Below, piece by piece: positions 11,709-22,959 of a stretch of 64,000 bases of DNA. The first letter of the stretch is position 1; every line of letters begins with the position of its first letter. The position numbers and the translations under genes were made by a program. The notes below the pieces were generated by a model. It was not told the DNA's origin. It did no database searches and worked only from the letters and a program-made list of their open reading frames with translations. Where the stretch lies: contig OX638131.1 of NCBI GenBank assembly GCA_951804985.1, positions 1,116,001 through 1,180,000 of the forward strand. The letters are read 5' to 3'. The DNA is from Dryomyza anilis. Lineage: Eukaryota; Arthropoda; Insecta; Diptera; Dryomyzidae.

Positions 11709-12751
11709 TCTCTATAAAGCACATTACTTCTATAAAGTACCTGTAGACTTTATGAAATTTCCATATGAGCCTCAACATTCACCTCCGTTTTCTATGCCGT
11801 TCGGATCGTCCACTATTTTATTTATATCTTTTGAGCTAACGTATAGAGTTTTTAAATATTTTATTTAAACACTAGTTGCAAGAAAAAAATTCAAGTCAAT
11901 TTATTCAATTTTCTTCGGGCTATTAAAGTTTGAAGTGTACGAACGTCCAGTCCGTGAGACCCCAGGAAATGACCATATACAAATATTATCACAAAACAAA
12001 ATACGAACCTTGAAGTCCGTGATATTTTCAAACAGATTTAAGAACACACTAGTATTTGTACTCCATAACCGCATAAAGATAGGAGGTGTTTCGTAGTACC
12101 CTTCAATGGAATAATATTTTTTTTGGAACTACTATTTAAATGTTGAAATGTAGATTAGTTTTAGTTCTAAACAAGAACATCTTTTTTTATAAATTATCTT
12201 CAAATTATTGTTCTTATTTATTCCTACCACAAAATATAGTTTGATGACAAAAAGAAGAAAAGAAAGAGTATTAAGTAAAACAACCACTATTTCAAAACAT
12301 TCTTAAACTTTCAACAAAGTTTGTCACATTTATTAAACATTAAACATAACTTAGTAGCAAATTCCTTCGCAGTCTTGGTATTATAAAAAAACTCATATAT
12401 GATACTTTAGTATATGATGAAAATAACCCAGTGTGCTGCACCCCATAATCTATTAGTTCGAACACAGTTCGAATGAAACTTTAGTAGATAAACAAAAATT
12501 CCCTCATTATCAGTGTTTCACAATTTTGCGTTATTAATTGGAGCTGCAAAACTTTTATATTTGATCCTTTTTATTTTTTTGTTTGTTATTTATATCATCG
12601 GGTTGTTTGTTCTGAGTTCTTTTTTATTGAGTTTGTTGCTCCAGCTACAGTTAGGTGGGTGCATAAAACTTTTCTCATTAGTGTCCTTATTATGTGCAGG
12701 AGCTGATTGAAAACAGACAGCGGTTTGCGATGTAACGTGCATCACGTGTGG
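11709..12751. other. AT-rich spacer
   Basis: No gene, RNA or shared repeat recognised. Frames of about 65 codons at 12513-12889 lack any motif. Confidence 0.4.
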
Positions 12752-12862
12752 CTAGCCAAAGTGAGGGAACCAATATTAGCAGAGGTTTTTAATTTATTAT
12801 TAAATATATCAGTTTTATTCTCTGTGCATAATGTCAACTCGAAGAAGGTTTTTAAAATGCAA
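12752..12862 (+). repeat. dispersed repeat R1, copy 2
   Basis: Partner of 7996-8112: ordered matches over about 110 bp, same orientation, 4.7 kb apart. Function unknown. Confidence 0.6.
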
Positions 12863-13099
12863 AAATGGCATTTTTGTGATAAACATTGACATGAATAAAA
12901 AGTTCCATAAATTGTCTGCATTTTTATTTGTCTTTTGGAGTTCTATAAATAAAAACATTTGTTATTTTTAGATATTATTTTATTAAGTTCCCAATTCAAT
13001 CAAGCATTGAACGCAACTTTATAACTCAAGAAAATAACTTTTGTATGTTGCGCATAGCCCCCACCTATAATTTTTTTATTTTATTTTTTTTTATTACAG

Positions 13100-13316
13100 A
13101 AAACTTTTATTTCCGCCATTGAATTTTTACGCATGGCCACCTTCGAATGCACAACGAGTGAAATGCATGTCGGCATCACGCGCCAAACACGTCCCGGAAT
13201 GTGGCCAAGTAGTGAGCAGCTCCGAGAAGTGCCTGGCTTCCTGGCCAACGAAAAATAAAGAACTGCATTCGGTCAGCACGGCAACCGCCGCGTCGCGTCG
13301 CTGCGTTCATTTGTAA
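13100..13316 (+). CDS. candidate exon in GC-richer block (unrecognised)
   Basis: A long T-rich tract ending TTTTTTATTACAG is a strong-looking splice acceptor. From the AG one frame stays open for 72 codons to a TAA at 13314-13316, beginning KLLFPPLNFYAWPPSN and ending RRCVHL; there is no ATG near the start, so it would be an internal or terminal exon. A possible donor, TTTGTAAGAC, overlaps the stop codon. Third positions are G/C-rich relative to the surrounding DNA. Against it, the reverse strand is also open over 151 codons (13176-13631), the peptide has no domain I recognise, and GC-rich islands in fly introns often look like this. Confidence 0.22.
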
Positions 13317-13630
13317 GACGGATCTTTGTTTGTGTAAATTTTTAATGTGGCTGCTCAGCAAACGTATTTGCAAAAAGTTTTTGATTAGGAGCAAAGTGTG
13401 GATAAAGTTTCTGTCGCCCAGCTCAATGCGTGCTCTGGGACTGAAGATGCTGGGACTCGGACTGGGACTGGAAGTGCCGCGGCCGGTCGGTCGTCTCACG
13501 CACAGCACAGTTCGCCCGGCGACCAAATTGCATTTGACAGCGGCGCAAGGGCCGGGCCAGAAGTGCAAAACATATTCGCACAAATAGTTTTGGCCGAGAA
13601 GTTTGTTGGCTCGTTTGTTTGTTTGAGTCA
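13317..13630. other. GC-richer single-copy block
   Basis: Contains GGGACTCGGACTGGGACTGG short duplications at about 13450 and open frames on both strands. No motif or splice pair identified; could be a conserved non-coding element or part of an unrecognised exon. Confidence 0.3.
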
Positions 13631-14810
13631 TCGTGGAAAAATATGACAGCGCGTTGATTGTGTCTTAAAAGTTAGAAACGTTTTCCAAAAACTTTTTAAT
13701 TCAATATGAAGGGAGCAGCACACAAAATAATTCCTAAAGAAAAAAGTTTGGCAACATTTCACAACAGATTTCGAGCACGTTGTCAACACACCGCTATTAA
13801 GGTTCGGCTGGATACCATGATGCAAGGGGCGGATGTGAGGAATGGATTGGGTGGTACACTCTATACGCCCCAATTTGTTGCAAAACACAATTAATTTAAT
13901 AAAAAGTTTGGCGTATATCTTGCAAAGAAATGGAGTATATAACAAATGGGACAATGGTGCTAATAAACAGGGAGTTCAACACTTTTTTCAAAGTTATTAA
14001 TACTGTTTTTAAAAAATAGATTAAAGCATATCGTCATTGTCAAAATAAATATAACGAAATGCATTTTTCTAGAAAATATTTGCCCCATGTATTCGTTTGT
14101 ATTCAAATATTCAACAACAAAAATCAAATTGAGATCAATGCTCAGAATTCGAGTAAAATAACTTTCGTTCAATTTAAGAATTATAAAACAGAATAAAAGT
14201 AATTCCATCGAATTGAAATTTTTATTTGATTTCGAACAAAAATTGGAATAATCTAAAATGTAGTTTATGATTAAAAAATCATGATTAGATATTTCCAATT
14301 ATTTTATTAAGTTCAACCGAGTCTTTACCATTTGACGATCATATTTAAATTCGATAAATTGATAAATTCTCGATACAAAACTCAAAATATGATGATATTG
14401 AATTGTGTGTTCTTTCAGCGAAACCCATAACGTTTTGGTATCATTATAAATTATGTAGAACGACAAATTTGGCCTATAAACGTAACGTATCGATATCGAT
14501 AAATATAAAGATTTTTTGAATTCAATGATTTAAATGTTTCAAATCCTCGACGATACTGTAAACCGCATGTGAACTGCATGTCAAAATTACTTCTAATTTT
14601 GTTTTTAATCGGGTTTTTAATCATATGTTAATCGGATAAATTATATATATATGCCATTACATGTAAATTTTGTATGAAGTAAGTTCAGAATTGAGACTCA
14701 AAATAGTTTTGTTTCTTTTGTAAAATTAATTTTGTAAGAGGTATTCGAAAATGTAGATAGGCTGGTTTGCATTATCACCGACGAAATATATTTAGTGCGA
14801 TTAGTTGTAT
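13631..14810. other. AT-rich spacer
   Basis: Nothing recognised apart from scattered ATCGAT sites near 14480-14510. Confidence 0.4.
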
Positions 14811-15692
14811 TTCTACACCATTTACAAATGAAATTCAAAAAAGATCAATTGAAATTCAGAAAATCCATTTGAAATTCAACAGACATAACTTGAAATTCAG
14901 AAGTTTCCATTTAAAATTCAAAAATGTTCATTTGAAATTCAGCAATTTCCATTTGAAATTCAGAAATTCTCATATTAAATATTCTGAATTGAATGTTCTG
15001 AATTTCAAATGTAAATTTCTGAATTTCAAATGTAAATTTCTGAATTTCAAATGGAAATTTCTGAATTTCAAATGGAAATTTCTGAATTTAAATTGGAAAT
15101 TTCTGAACTTTAAATGGAAATTTCTAAACTTTAAATGGAAATTTTTGAATTTCAAATGGAAATTTCTGAATTTCAAATGGAAATTTCTGAATTTAAATTG
15201 GAAATTTCTGAACTTTAAATGGAAATTTTTTAATTTCAAATGGAAATTTCTGAATTTCAAATGGAAATTTCTGAATTTCAAATGGAAATTTCTGAACTTC
15301 AAATGGAAATTGTTGAATTTCAAATGGAAATTTCTGAATTTCAATTGATGTCTTTTGAATTTCAAATGGAATTTCTGAAATTCAATTGATGTCTTTTGAA
15401 ATTAAATTGGTCTTTTCTGAATTTCATTTGTAAATGCAATCATTTGTAAATGCAAATTTCTGAACTTTAAATGGAAATTTTTTAATTTCAAATGGAAATT
15501 TCTGAATTTCAAATGGAAATTTCTGAATTTCAAATGGAAATTTCTGAACTTCAAATGGAAATTGTTGAATTTCAAATGGAAATTTCTGAATTTCAATTGA
15601 TGTCTTTTGAATTTCAAATGGAATTTCTGAAATTCAATTGATGTCTTTTGAAATTAAATTGGTCTTTTCTGAATTTCATTTGTAAATGCAAT
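14811..15692. repeat. tandem array of 18-21 bp units (AAATTTCTGAATTTC)
   Basis: The unit reads approximately CTGAATTTCAAATGGAAATTT and its inverse; the first 180 bp run in the opposite sense (CATTTGAAATTC), so the array switches orientation near 14985. Because the unit is a multiple of three it keeps frames open on both strands (the repeated peptide FLNFKWK and the antisense FRNFHLK), which explains the 193- and 131-codon frames. The right part contains a higher-order copy: 15202-15446 is repeated at 15457-15692, offset about 252 bp. The left edge, TCTACACCATTTACAAATG, is shared with the 270-bp duplication at 39.5 kb. Confidence 0.9.
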
Positions 15693-16124
15693 TATTTTTC
15701 ATTTATTATTCTTATGGAAGAATTAGAGAGTATCAGTTGCTGCTGATTTTGTCATAAACCCTCCATCACGTTGTCATAAGTTTGTGCTGTAGTTTTGTGC
15801 CGTACGGCAAGTGATTAAGTCATGATTTATAAGCAGTTCCAGCTGCGGCAGCAACAATTGCAACAGCAGCAATTGCCACCACAACTTACTCCAAACAACT
15901 AAGTTGCAGCAACAACTGTGTGAAAAAATAAAAAAATCATAAAATTTAATACTTTGAAGCAAATATAGACTGCCTCTGAAAACAGGAATGCCTATGTCGA
16001 TTTATTGAATTAATTAATAGGCACTTCCTGTACTTCGAAACGAATGAAAACGTCAAAATTTCATCACACGAAATTAGATTTCTTGTTACTTGAACCTTTA
16101 ACAACAAAATTTGTTTACAATTAA
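15693..16124. other. spacer with CAA/CAG-rich stretch
   Basis: 15840-15910 is low-complexity GCAGCAACAATTGCAACAGC-type sequence. Nothing else recognised. Confidence 0.4.
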
Positions 16125-16875
16125 AATTTAACTCTTTATTGTTGAATGCTAAAATAGTGATGCATTGTAATTGTTTGGTTTCAAAGCAGCTATCGATCGG
16201 CATCATTATTTTAAAATATTTGTTTGAATTTTTATCATGTTTGGCAAATTATTTTTAAATAATGATGCCAATAGATAGATGCTTTAAATTGTAACAATTA
16301 ATGCCTTTACATCACTATTTTATCTTGCACCAATAAAGAGTTATAGCAAAAAAACGAAAGAAAATTGCTCTTTTGGCATGACAAGATTTTCAATTTTTCG
16401 AATTTCTTAATTTTTTGGTTATAACTCTTTATGGGTACAAGATAAAATAAAGGTGTAAAGTTATCAATTGATTGTTTTAAAAGCACCTTTCGATTGGCAT
16501 CATTATTTAAAAAAATGTTGCCTAATGTTTTTCTGGAATATAACAAATGGCAAATTAATATTTGAAAAATTATTTTTAAAAAATGATGCCACTCAAAAGG
16601 TGCTTTAAAATAACTAATTAATGACTTTATATCACTATTTTATCTTATACCACTAAAAAGTTATGGCAAAAAGACGAAAAGATTCGCCCTTTTGGCATGA
16701 CAACATTTTCAATTTTTTGAACTCGCCCTTTTGGTTTTGTCTTTCGTGGCTAAAAATCACCAACAAAACCACACACGATTTTGGAACAGTATATTTAAGG
16801 AAAAACAACATTTAAAAATGTAAAAAAAGTAAAAATTACACAATTGCCCATTTAGCATGATGTCCTTATTTTTCA
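16125..16875 (-). mobile_element. foldback element family F, copy 2
   Basis: Contains two back-to-back inverted modules: CTATCGATCGGCATCATTAT facing AATGATGCCAATAGATAG, then TTTCGATTGGCATCATTATT facing AATGATGCCACTC. Between them run TTTTGGCATGACAAGATTTT and the ATAACTCTTTATGG/AGATAAAATA blocks that also occur at 22960-23975. Its right edge shows TTGCCCATTTAGCATGATGT, a decayed form of the family end; the left end is missing. Confidence 0.7.
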
Positions 16876-16937
16876 AAATTTGAAATTTAATATTAGTACC
16901 CCATCATTTTATCATTTATATAAAAGATGTATATACA

Positions 16938-17027
16938 ATTTTTTGTATGGCTTGTTGTTTAGGAGTTATGAACGTTTTAAATTGTTTTAAACGTTCATAA
17001 CTCCTAAATAACAAGGCATACAAAAAT
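16938..17027. repeat. long near-perfect hairpin (44-bp arms)
   Basis: Arm 16938-16981 and arm 16985-17027 are reverse complements with one mismatch, one G-U wobble and one unpaired T; the loop is about 3 nt. The centre reads AACGTTTTAAATTGTTTTAA. The arms carry TAGGAGTTATGAACGTTT. The stem is longer and the loop shorter than a usual animal pre-miRNA. Confidence 0.85.
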
Positions 17028-17776
17028 TTTTATTTACTTAGAAAATCTTGCCACAAAAGTGTACTTTTAGATACATTTATAAAAAATATTAAAAGTATTT
17101 GATTTCATATGTTTTCGGAGCAATATATGTTGAAAAATGCGTAAAAATGGCAGGTGCGTTTTGGGCCACATACTGACTTCAGCCTTACGAATTAACGAAA
17201 TAATGTCGACTTTAAAGAAAGTAAAAGCATTTTGATAAAGAAATAGAAGACAATATTTGTGAAAATCAGTTAATATTTTTAGAGTCTAGTTTATTTCGTT
17301 AATTGTTTAGGCCGATTGGGTAGAGTAAGAACATGTCAAAAGGTATAAATTTTTACGTAAGTCACATTTTAACTATACAACTATTAAAATTATGTAATAT
17401 TTCTGTATAGATGAAGTGCGTATAATCATCAATGTAAATTACTGGTACTACTAGGAATATTATGTAATTTATGTACAGGGTGTGCCAGAATGAATACATA
17501 TGTTTTATAGGCTTGTCTAATTATTGCCAGATGACTAAACTCTATATATCAATTTATACTTAGTTTTTTAATAGATTAATATTTGGATTCATAATGATAA
17601 GTGAAACAATTAAAATTTGTTTTTTTCCTGAAGTATTCATCAAAGCGAAAAGGTTATCGATTTAGGTTATCGATTTAAAATTTTTCCCAAATTAATCTTT
17701 CGTATAAATGAAATGAGCACCTTAAATAAAAGAATATTGTTCACCATACAAAAAAGGAGCATTCTACTATTCATAT
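17028..17776. other. AT-rich spacer
   Basis: Nothing recognised. Confidence 0.4.
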
Positions 17777-18098
17777 GCACACAGAAAACAGAGTTGTTGC
17801 GGCAACCAACGCATTGCTTAATCGAATTATTCGGTTGCGGCAACAACCTCTCAAATCGGTACTGGTAATCTCCCACTCAGCAAGCATGAGGTTGTAACAT
17901 CCTCCTTGTCAGCATTCATTTCTTTTCTTGATACAACTACGTACTCAGTTCTTATAACAAATGCACAAATGTCAATTTAGGTAGAATGAAAATTCATTCA
18001 GAAGGTTACGCCAACCGAATGCGCAGTTGCGCGGATTGCCATTTTTATGGTATGAGGTATTTCGGTTGCAAAAACGTTTGAAATGAATTTTCTGTGTT
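17777..18098. mobile_element. MITE family M1, diverged copy
   Basis: Begins GCACACAGAAAACAGAG and ends GAATTTTCTGTGTTTG, i.e. the same inverted ends as the copy at 4368. The interior keeps GCGGCAACCAAC, ATTCGGTTGCGGCAAC and CATTCAGAAGG-like pieces but differs a lot, so it is either an old copy or a related family sharing ends. Confidence 0.5.
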
Positions 18099-20167
18099 TG
18101 ATATTTCACATAATTCTGAAAATGCCATTAGATTGATTAATTTTTTATTTCTAATACACAAAAATATTCTCAATTTTATTTTTTTTAGTATGGTGTCGAT
18201 AGCATGTTTTACTGATTTCACGCAAACAAGTAAAATAAAACTTCGTTTTCTAAGCATCCCTCTGACCAAATTGCAATTCGATGCAAAGTTAGTTCGAATT
18301 TGCCGCTTTGAATTGGGATTTGATCATTTGTTCGGTTAAGTTGTTGTAAAAGCGAATTGATGAGCAGAACTGTTAAAAACTACCCACTCTGTGGAGAACA
18401 CGAAAAAATACTGTCCTTCAGTTTTTTGCATTCACCGATTAAAAAAAAAGAAAAAAAAAAGTTCAGTTGTGCTGACTTCAGCTCCCGCAGGAGCCACAAG
18501 TCTTCACTAGCTGCACGTGGAAACGTAATGAAAATGTTGGATTTGCAGCGACCGGAAATGAATAAAGTTTCATTTCACATCCCCTGCTTCGTATCGGTTA
18601 CACGCAGTGAAATTTATAAGAATTCGAATGGTATAATTATCAATAATATCAAAAATCAAGAATTAAAGATTATTAAAAATAATTTTAAAAAAATACAATA
18701 CTTTGTTTGAGGCCTTCCATCTATTTTTACCATAGAGTCCATTTAAATATGCACAGACATTATTTTTCCGAGTGTATATCACGTGTTAATACAGCAGTGG
18801 GTTGTGGTGCGAACGAACGGCACTGGGTTCAGCTACTGCCGATTGAATTGCGGATTTTCGATTGAATTTATTTTGTTGCCTCTTTGCGAGTCGTTGCACC
18901 TCTCCGCAGGACCTGCCAACCGATGAATCGATCGACTGATGGGCAGACGGACGGACGGACAGTGTTGTTTGTGTGCCTTTGTCTCCTGTGAATTTGTTTA
19001 AAACTTTATCCGTCGCAGGACTCATTCATGGACATTTCGTAGTTGATGTTGTAGCTCTTGTTGTTGCTGCTGCAATACAGCCAGAGTTGGCAATTGTAAT
19101 GCCGCCGATTGCACAGAGTTGCCAAGTTACAGGATTTCAATCAGGACTTATTTGTGTGGTGTCCTTTTGGGAAATTAAGGACACACACACACACACACAG
19201 AGTCAAATACACAGAAAGAGAGCCAAGTATACGTACAAACTGCAGTTGATTGAATGGTTCGCCATTCAATGCGAAACTTTTTGATTGATTTTTGTGAAGC
19301 GGTTCATTTTTTCGATACTCTGGCAAAGACAAAAGCAGCATCAAATGTTGTAAGGATGACGCATACGCAGCGACAAGGGACCAGAGACCAGAGACGACGA
19401 ACGAAAAATTGTTTTGGGATTTATTTCGCTTTACGTTGCCAATGCTATAAAAACCATTGAATTACATGGAGTCAAAAAGTTAAAAATCTCATTAAATCGA
19501 AATGTTTTATATTATAATTTGGAATAATGTTTTGCCGTTGCTCATGATAGAGATGGAGATTTCATCCGAAATCCGGCTAAATCGGTAGCAAGCTCGGATC
19601 TGTTTTCGTAATTTTAAACTGAGTCAATTTTAAATGAAATTCAATGTTTGCTCCACGCACATTATGCCCGGCAACGAGCAACATGTAACGTGATTCACCA
19701 CATTTGCTTTCATGTCATTTTTCAGGTCCAGCAACTGGTTGATGCAACAATGGCAGCCATTTTGCTGTCAGTTTTGTGCGTGTATCAACTCCGGTTTCCG
19801 TCGAATGTTGCATCAATCAGGTCGGATGTAGTGCTTGCTACCGCCATTGCAGCGAAATTGTGCGTTGTCAGGAATACAAAATTCAACAATTTCGCGTTGC
19901 AATTTGATGCGGCGATGCGCACACAGAGGTCGCTGCTAAATGACAGCACTGATGACATAATGTAGCGCAAACTTATTTGTTTGGACAATATAATCAGGGG
20001 GGTGTTCAATGGACAAACATCGCAAATAATTTACTAAATTATGCAATTTTAGTAGAAATAAAGAAGTAAACGATTTGCAATATGTGAAACAATTCAATAA
20101 TAAATTAATTTTTATTCTCAAATGCATAACAGGTACCCATGCATCGCTATGAATATTTGTATACCCT
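18099..20167. other. single-copy non-coding DNA
   Basis: Includes a (GACG)n-like run at 18946-18962 and (AC)n at 19181-19199. A strong acceptor (CATGTCATTTTTCAG) at 19735 precedes an 77-codon open stretch to 19965, but the sequence reads like ordinary TTG/CAG-rich non-coding DNA and no donor or motif supports an exon. Confidence 0.35.
19181..19199. repeat. (AC)n microsatellite
   Basis: Nine or so uninterrupted AC units, read directly. Confidence 0.9.
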
Positions 20168-20450
20168 ACATACAGCATAGAAATTTGCTGCGCCAACCAA
20201 CTCTTTGCCCAACCTACTTATTCGGTTCTCTCAACCGCTTAGACGGTTGTTATTTTCAAAATAAAAAGAGTTGTAGTTTGTACTGCAACCAATTTAGAAC
20301 AATTTAGTACAGATTTAGAACCATTAGGAGTGTGTATAGGCTAATATGGCAGTTCCACCAGCAAAGTTGTAAACCATTTGATTTAACCGAATGCAGTTAG
20401 TTGGTATAACTTTTTCATTCATGCCAAAAGACGATTTTTATTTGTGTACA
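20168..20450 (-). mobile_element. MITE family M1, copy 2
   Basis: Reverse-strand counterpart of 4368-4697: CAACTCTTTGCCCAACCTAC, TCGGTTCTCTCAACCG, AAAGAGTTGTAGTTTGTACT and GTGTGTATAGGCTAATATGG all match. The left end is decayed (CAGCATAGAAA); the right end reads TTTTATTTGTGTACA and runs directly into a mini-me B fragment. Confidence 0.7.
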
Positions 20451-20586
20451 CTAAGAGTGAAAGGGTATATTCAGTTTCAACAAGGCTGTATGAACAAGAA
20501 AATTGGCATGGTCGCTCCATTGTGACCAGAGAACCGACCACTTAAGTTCAAAAACCTCATATAAAACTTACATCTAAAGGTAATTT
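20449..20586 (-). mobile_element. mini-me/DINE-like subfamily B fragment
   Basis: Begins with CACTAAGAGTGAAAGGGTAT, the 3' end of the copy at 32427-33249, then jumps to its interior: GGTCGCTCCATTGTGACC, CGACCACTTAAGTTCAAA and CTCATATAAAACTTAC. The core, (TA)n and (GTCY)n parts between these are deleted. Confidence 0.7.
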
Positions 20587-20607
20587 TTACTTTATACCGG
20601 CATAATA

Positions 20608-20797
20608 TAATAATAGTTTGGCGCTACAGTCCTATAAAAACTTAGGCCGAGCTCTCTCGCCACTTTGAGCTGTGCATGTTAAGTCAAAGTGCTGGGACCT
20701 ACAGTTTAATGCCGAATCCGAACGGCGGGTGAGAGCTTTTCATAGGCAATGTTTTAGTCTCGTAGTTTTGCCATTTACTGTCGAGAGGTTGCGCGGT
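20608..20797 (-). mobile_element. tRNA-derived SINE, copy 2 (head missing)
   Basis: Body of the SINE in reverse: AATAATAGTTTGGCGCTACA, GAGCTGTGCATGTTA, GCCGAATCCGAACGGCGGGT, CTCGTAGTTTTGCCATTTAC. It stops at GCGCGGTA, where the intact copy at 42122 continues into the tRNA-like head; here a mini-me copy starts instead. Confidence 0.8.
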
Positions 20798-20882
20798 AAC
20801 GCCCCTTAGGAGGCGTGTCCGGTATGGAAAAGTATATATATTCTTGATCAGCATCACTACCCGAGTCCGTTTAGCCATGTCC

Positions 20883-20942
<60 letters not shown>

Positions 20943-21619
20943 TGCTGTCTTGCTGTCTTGCTGTCCGAATACAGAATAACTTGAGAAATACTGATCAGAA
21001 TGCGATGAAATTTCGACTCAATATATTTTAGCCAAAAGTAGGAACTGAGTTTGAAAATGAGCCAAATCGGTCAACGGACACGCCCACCTCCCATACAAGT
21101 CACTTTTATATAACTCTTTCGGAACTAATAACTCGAAAAGTATTAGTTATAGTTATAATATAGTAAAAGGTATTGTTATAATTCACCTATAAATATGTGG
21201 TCCAAAAATGGGCGTGATCCGCCCACTTTTTTTTTCATTATTTCCCGGGTTTTCATAGTGGAAATTTGATCCGTAAATTATTAAAATAAAATCTATGAAA
21301 TATTAGCCTATCAAAATTTTAAATAGAGGCGTGGTCCGCCCAATTATATTTTTCAATTTTTTTTTAGTTGTTTATACTTTTATATAAATTTTTTAATTTA
21401 TGGGGATATAAGACGTAAATTTCTGATTTATGAATAATATTCTGAGCGTGGGGAGGTTCAGCATAATTAAAAACTTTAAAATTAAGGTATGCAATTAAAT
21501 ATCCCACATTAATATCCCCACCAAAGGTGTAGGGTATTCCATAGTCGGGCCCGACCGACTATAAAAATCCGCCCCATGTGACCGAACTTACCCATGTGAC
21601 CTAACTTTCCCAACTCGTT
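20797..21619 (-). mobile_element. mini-me/DINE-like subfamily A, copy 2 (3' end lost)
   Basis: Reverse-strand copy running from AACGCCCCTTAGGAGGCGTG to the family start (as AACTTTCCCAACTCG). It lacks the 3' hairpin and about 45 bp present in other copies, exactly where it abuts the SINE. It has about 14 GTCT units, the longest run in subfamily A here, but only three octamers. Confidence 0.85.
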
Positions 21620-22399
21620 TTGTGTACTATTAAATCAATAATTGTCCTATTGACCAATTTTAATGGGATTTGAGGGAATTTTTTTCTTTTTGTGAAAAGT
21701 TAATTTCATTTTAACCAAAAAAATAAACCGTGTTTTGTTTATAGGTTAAATTTAAGTTTGTGGTGCAAAATAACAAATTTTTGTTTATTTTTGCATCCAG
21801 AGACAACATTTTCAAGTGTAAAGTAAATTACAGACTGAATTAAGTATATCCACTTGTACAGAGAAGTGCATAGAGAAGTGCCTATCATACACTATTTTTA
21901 TTTTATTTATTCCAAAAGATTTAAATTGCTTGCATAAGTCAGAATGGAAATGATTTTTTTTTATAATAACTGCATTCAAATTAAATTTAAACATATCCTC
22001 TCTAAAACATGTTTCTCTTAAAAATGCATTTCTTAAATCTGCATTCAAAATGCAAAATTGCATTCAATTGCTTTGCAAATATTTTTTGTGTAATATCTCC
22101 CCATTGCCTTCGTGCCATGTGGCAGAACTTATTGCATGGCATACATTGGCGCATTGTTGTCAAAATTTATTTGGTTTCCCTCAAAAATAACTCTATTCGT
22201 TCGTTATTATTCAACAATGTTTTGAAGTGAATCAAAGTAAAACAAAATATTACAAAATTTATACTGAAAGCAATGAAAAATGATTTAGGCTTAAGTGAGC
22301 ACAGTGTCTACGAAGAGAATTCGCCCAGGTTGCAAGGAATATACTAGATATTTATCGAGTAATTTGTAGAGTTTAGTATTTAGTATTTGTTACGTGGTA
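21620..22399. other. AT-rich spacer
   Basis: Nothing recognised. Confidence 0.4.
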
Positions 22400-22500
22400 G
22401 GACACTTCCCCGACTAGCCATTACTCTGAAATATGTTTTACTGAAGCCATTTCCCCGAAGTCGACATTCCCCGAATAGATATTTCCCCGAGTGGTTCCTC
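22400..22500. repeat. degenerate TTCCCCGA repeats
   Basis: CTTCCCCGAC, TTTCCCCGAA, ATTCCCCGAA and TTTCCCCGAG follow at 17-20 bp spacing. The pattern resembles the large degenerate array at 41510-42910. Confidence 0.6.
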
Positions 22501-22534
22501 TCTGAACCACTTGTTTTATTCGGAAATCGATAGA

Positions 22535-22745
22535 GGATACATTAGATGCATGATCAGCATGACCTCCTGAGTCGATTAGTGATGTGCGTCTGTCTGTCTC
22601 TCTATCTGTCAAGAGAACTGAAAATGTAGATCAATAAAACTTAGATGACTTATATAACTACGCTGTCTGTCACAGAAAATGGGTATGTGCGATCGATTGT
22701 GACCTGTGTACCGACCACTTATGTTCAAATAGCTCATATAACAAT
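22535..22745 (-). mobile_element. mini-me/DINE-like subfamily B fragment
   Basis: Reverse strand: GATCAGCATGACCTCCTGAG, CGATTAGTGATGTGCGTCTG, a shrunken CTGTCTGTCTCTCTATCTGT run, then CGATTGTGACCTGTGTACCG and CGACCACTTATGTTCAAA. Both ends are missing. Confidence 0.75.
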
Positions 22746-22959
22746 GGTGCGTAGTCTTTTTACCGCCTGCAGTAAACTTTTTTTTTGATCAAATACAAAT
22801 TTTCCCACGACACGACTTCTGGCTTCCAAAAAAAAATCGAAATCCGGTACACTTACCCATTCGTACATCTGGGAACTCAAATAAAAGGAAATTATTTCAA
22901 GATTGCAAATTATTTTTATCATTTGTAAATTCTGGGGACCAAAATTTACAAAATTTACA

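Noticed and set aside
13176..13631. 151-codon reverse-strand frame
   Set aside because: Antisense of the GC-rich island; it has no motif and the plus strand has the better splice signal.
14767..15348. 193-codon plus-strand open frame with FLNFKWK repeats
   Set aside because: Produced by an 18-21 bp tandem repeat; the reverse strand is equally open and there is no promoter, intron or non-repeat domain.
19736..19965. Acceptor CATTTTTCAG followed by 77 open codons
   Set aside because: No donor or motif; an overlapping reverse frame is open as well and the sequence looks like ordinary TTG-rich non-coding DNA.
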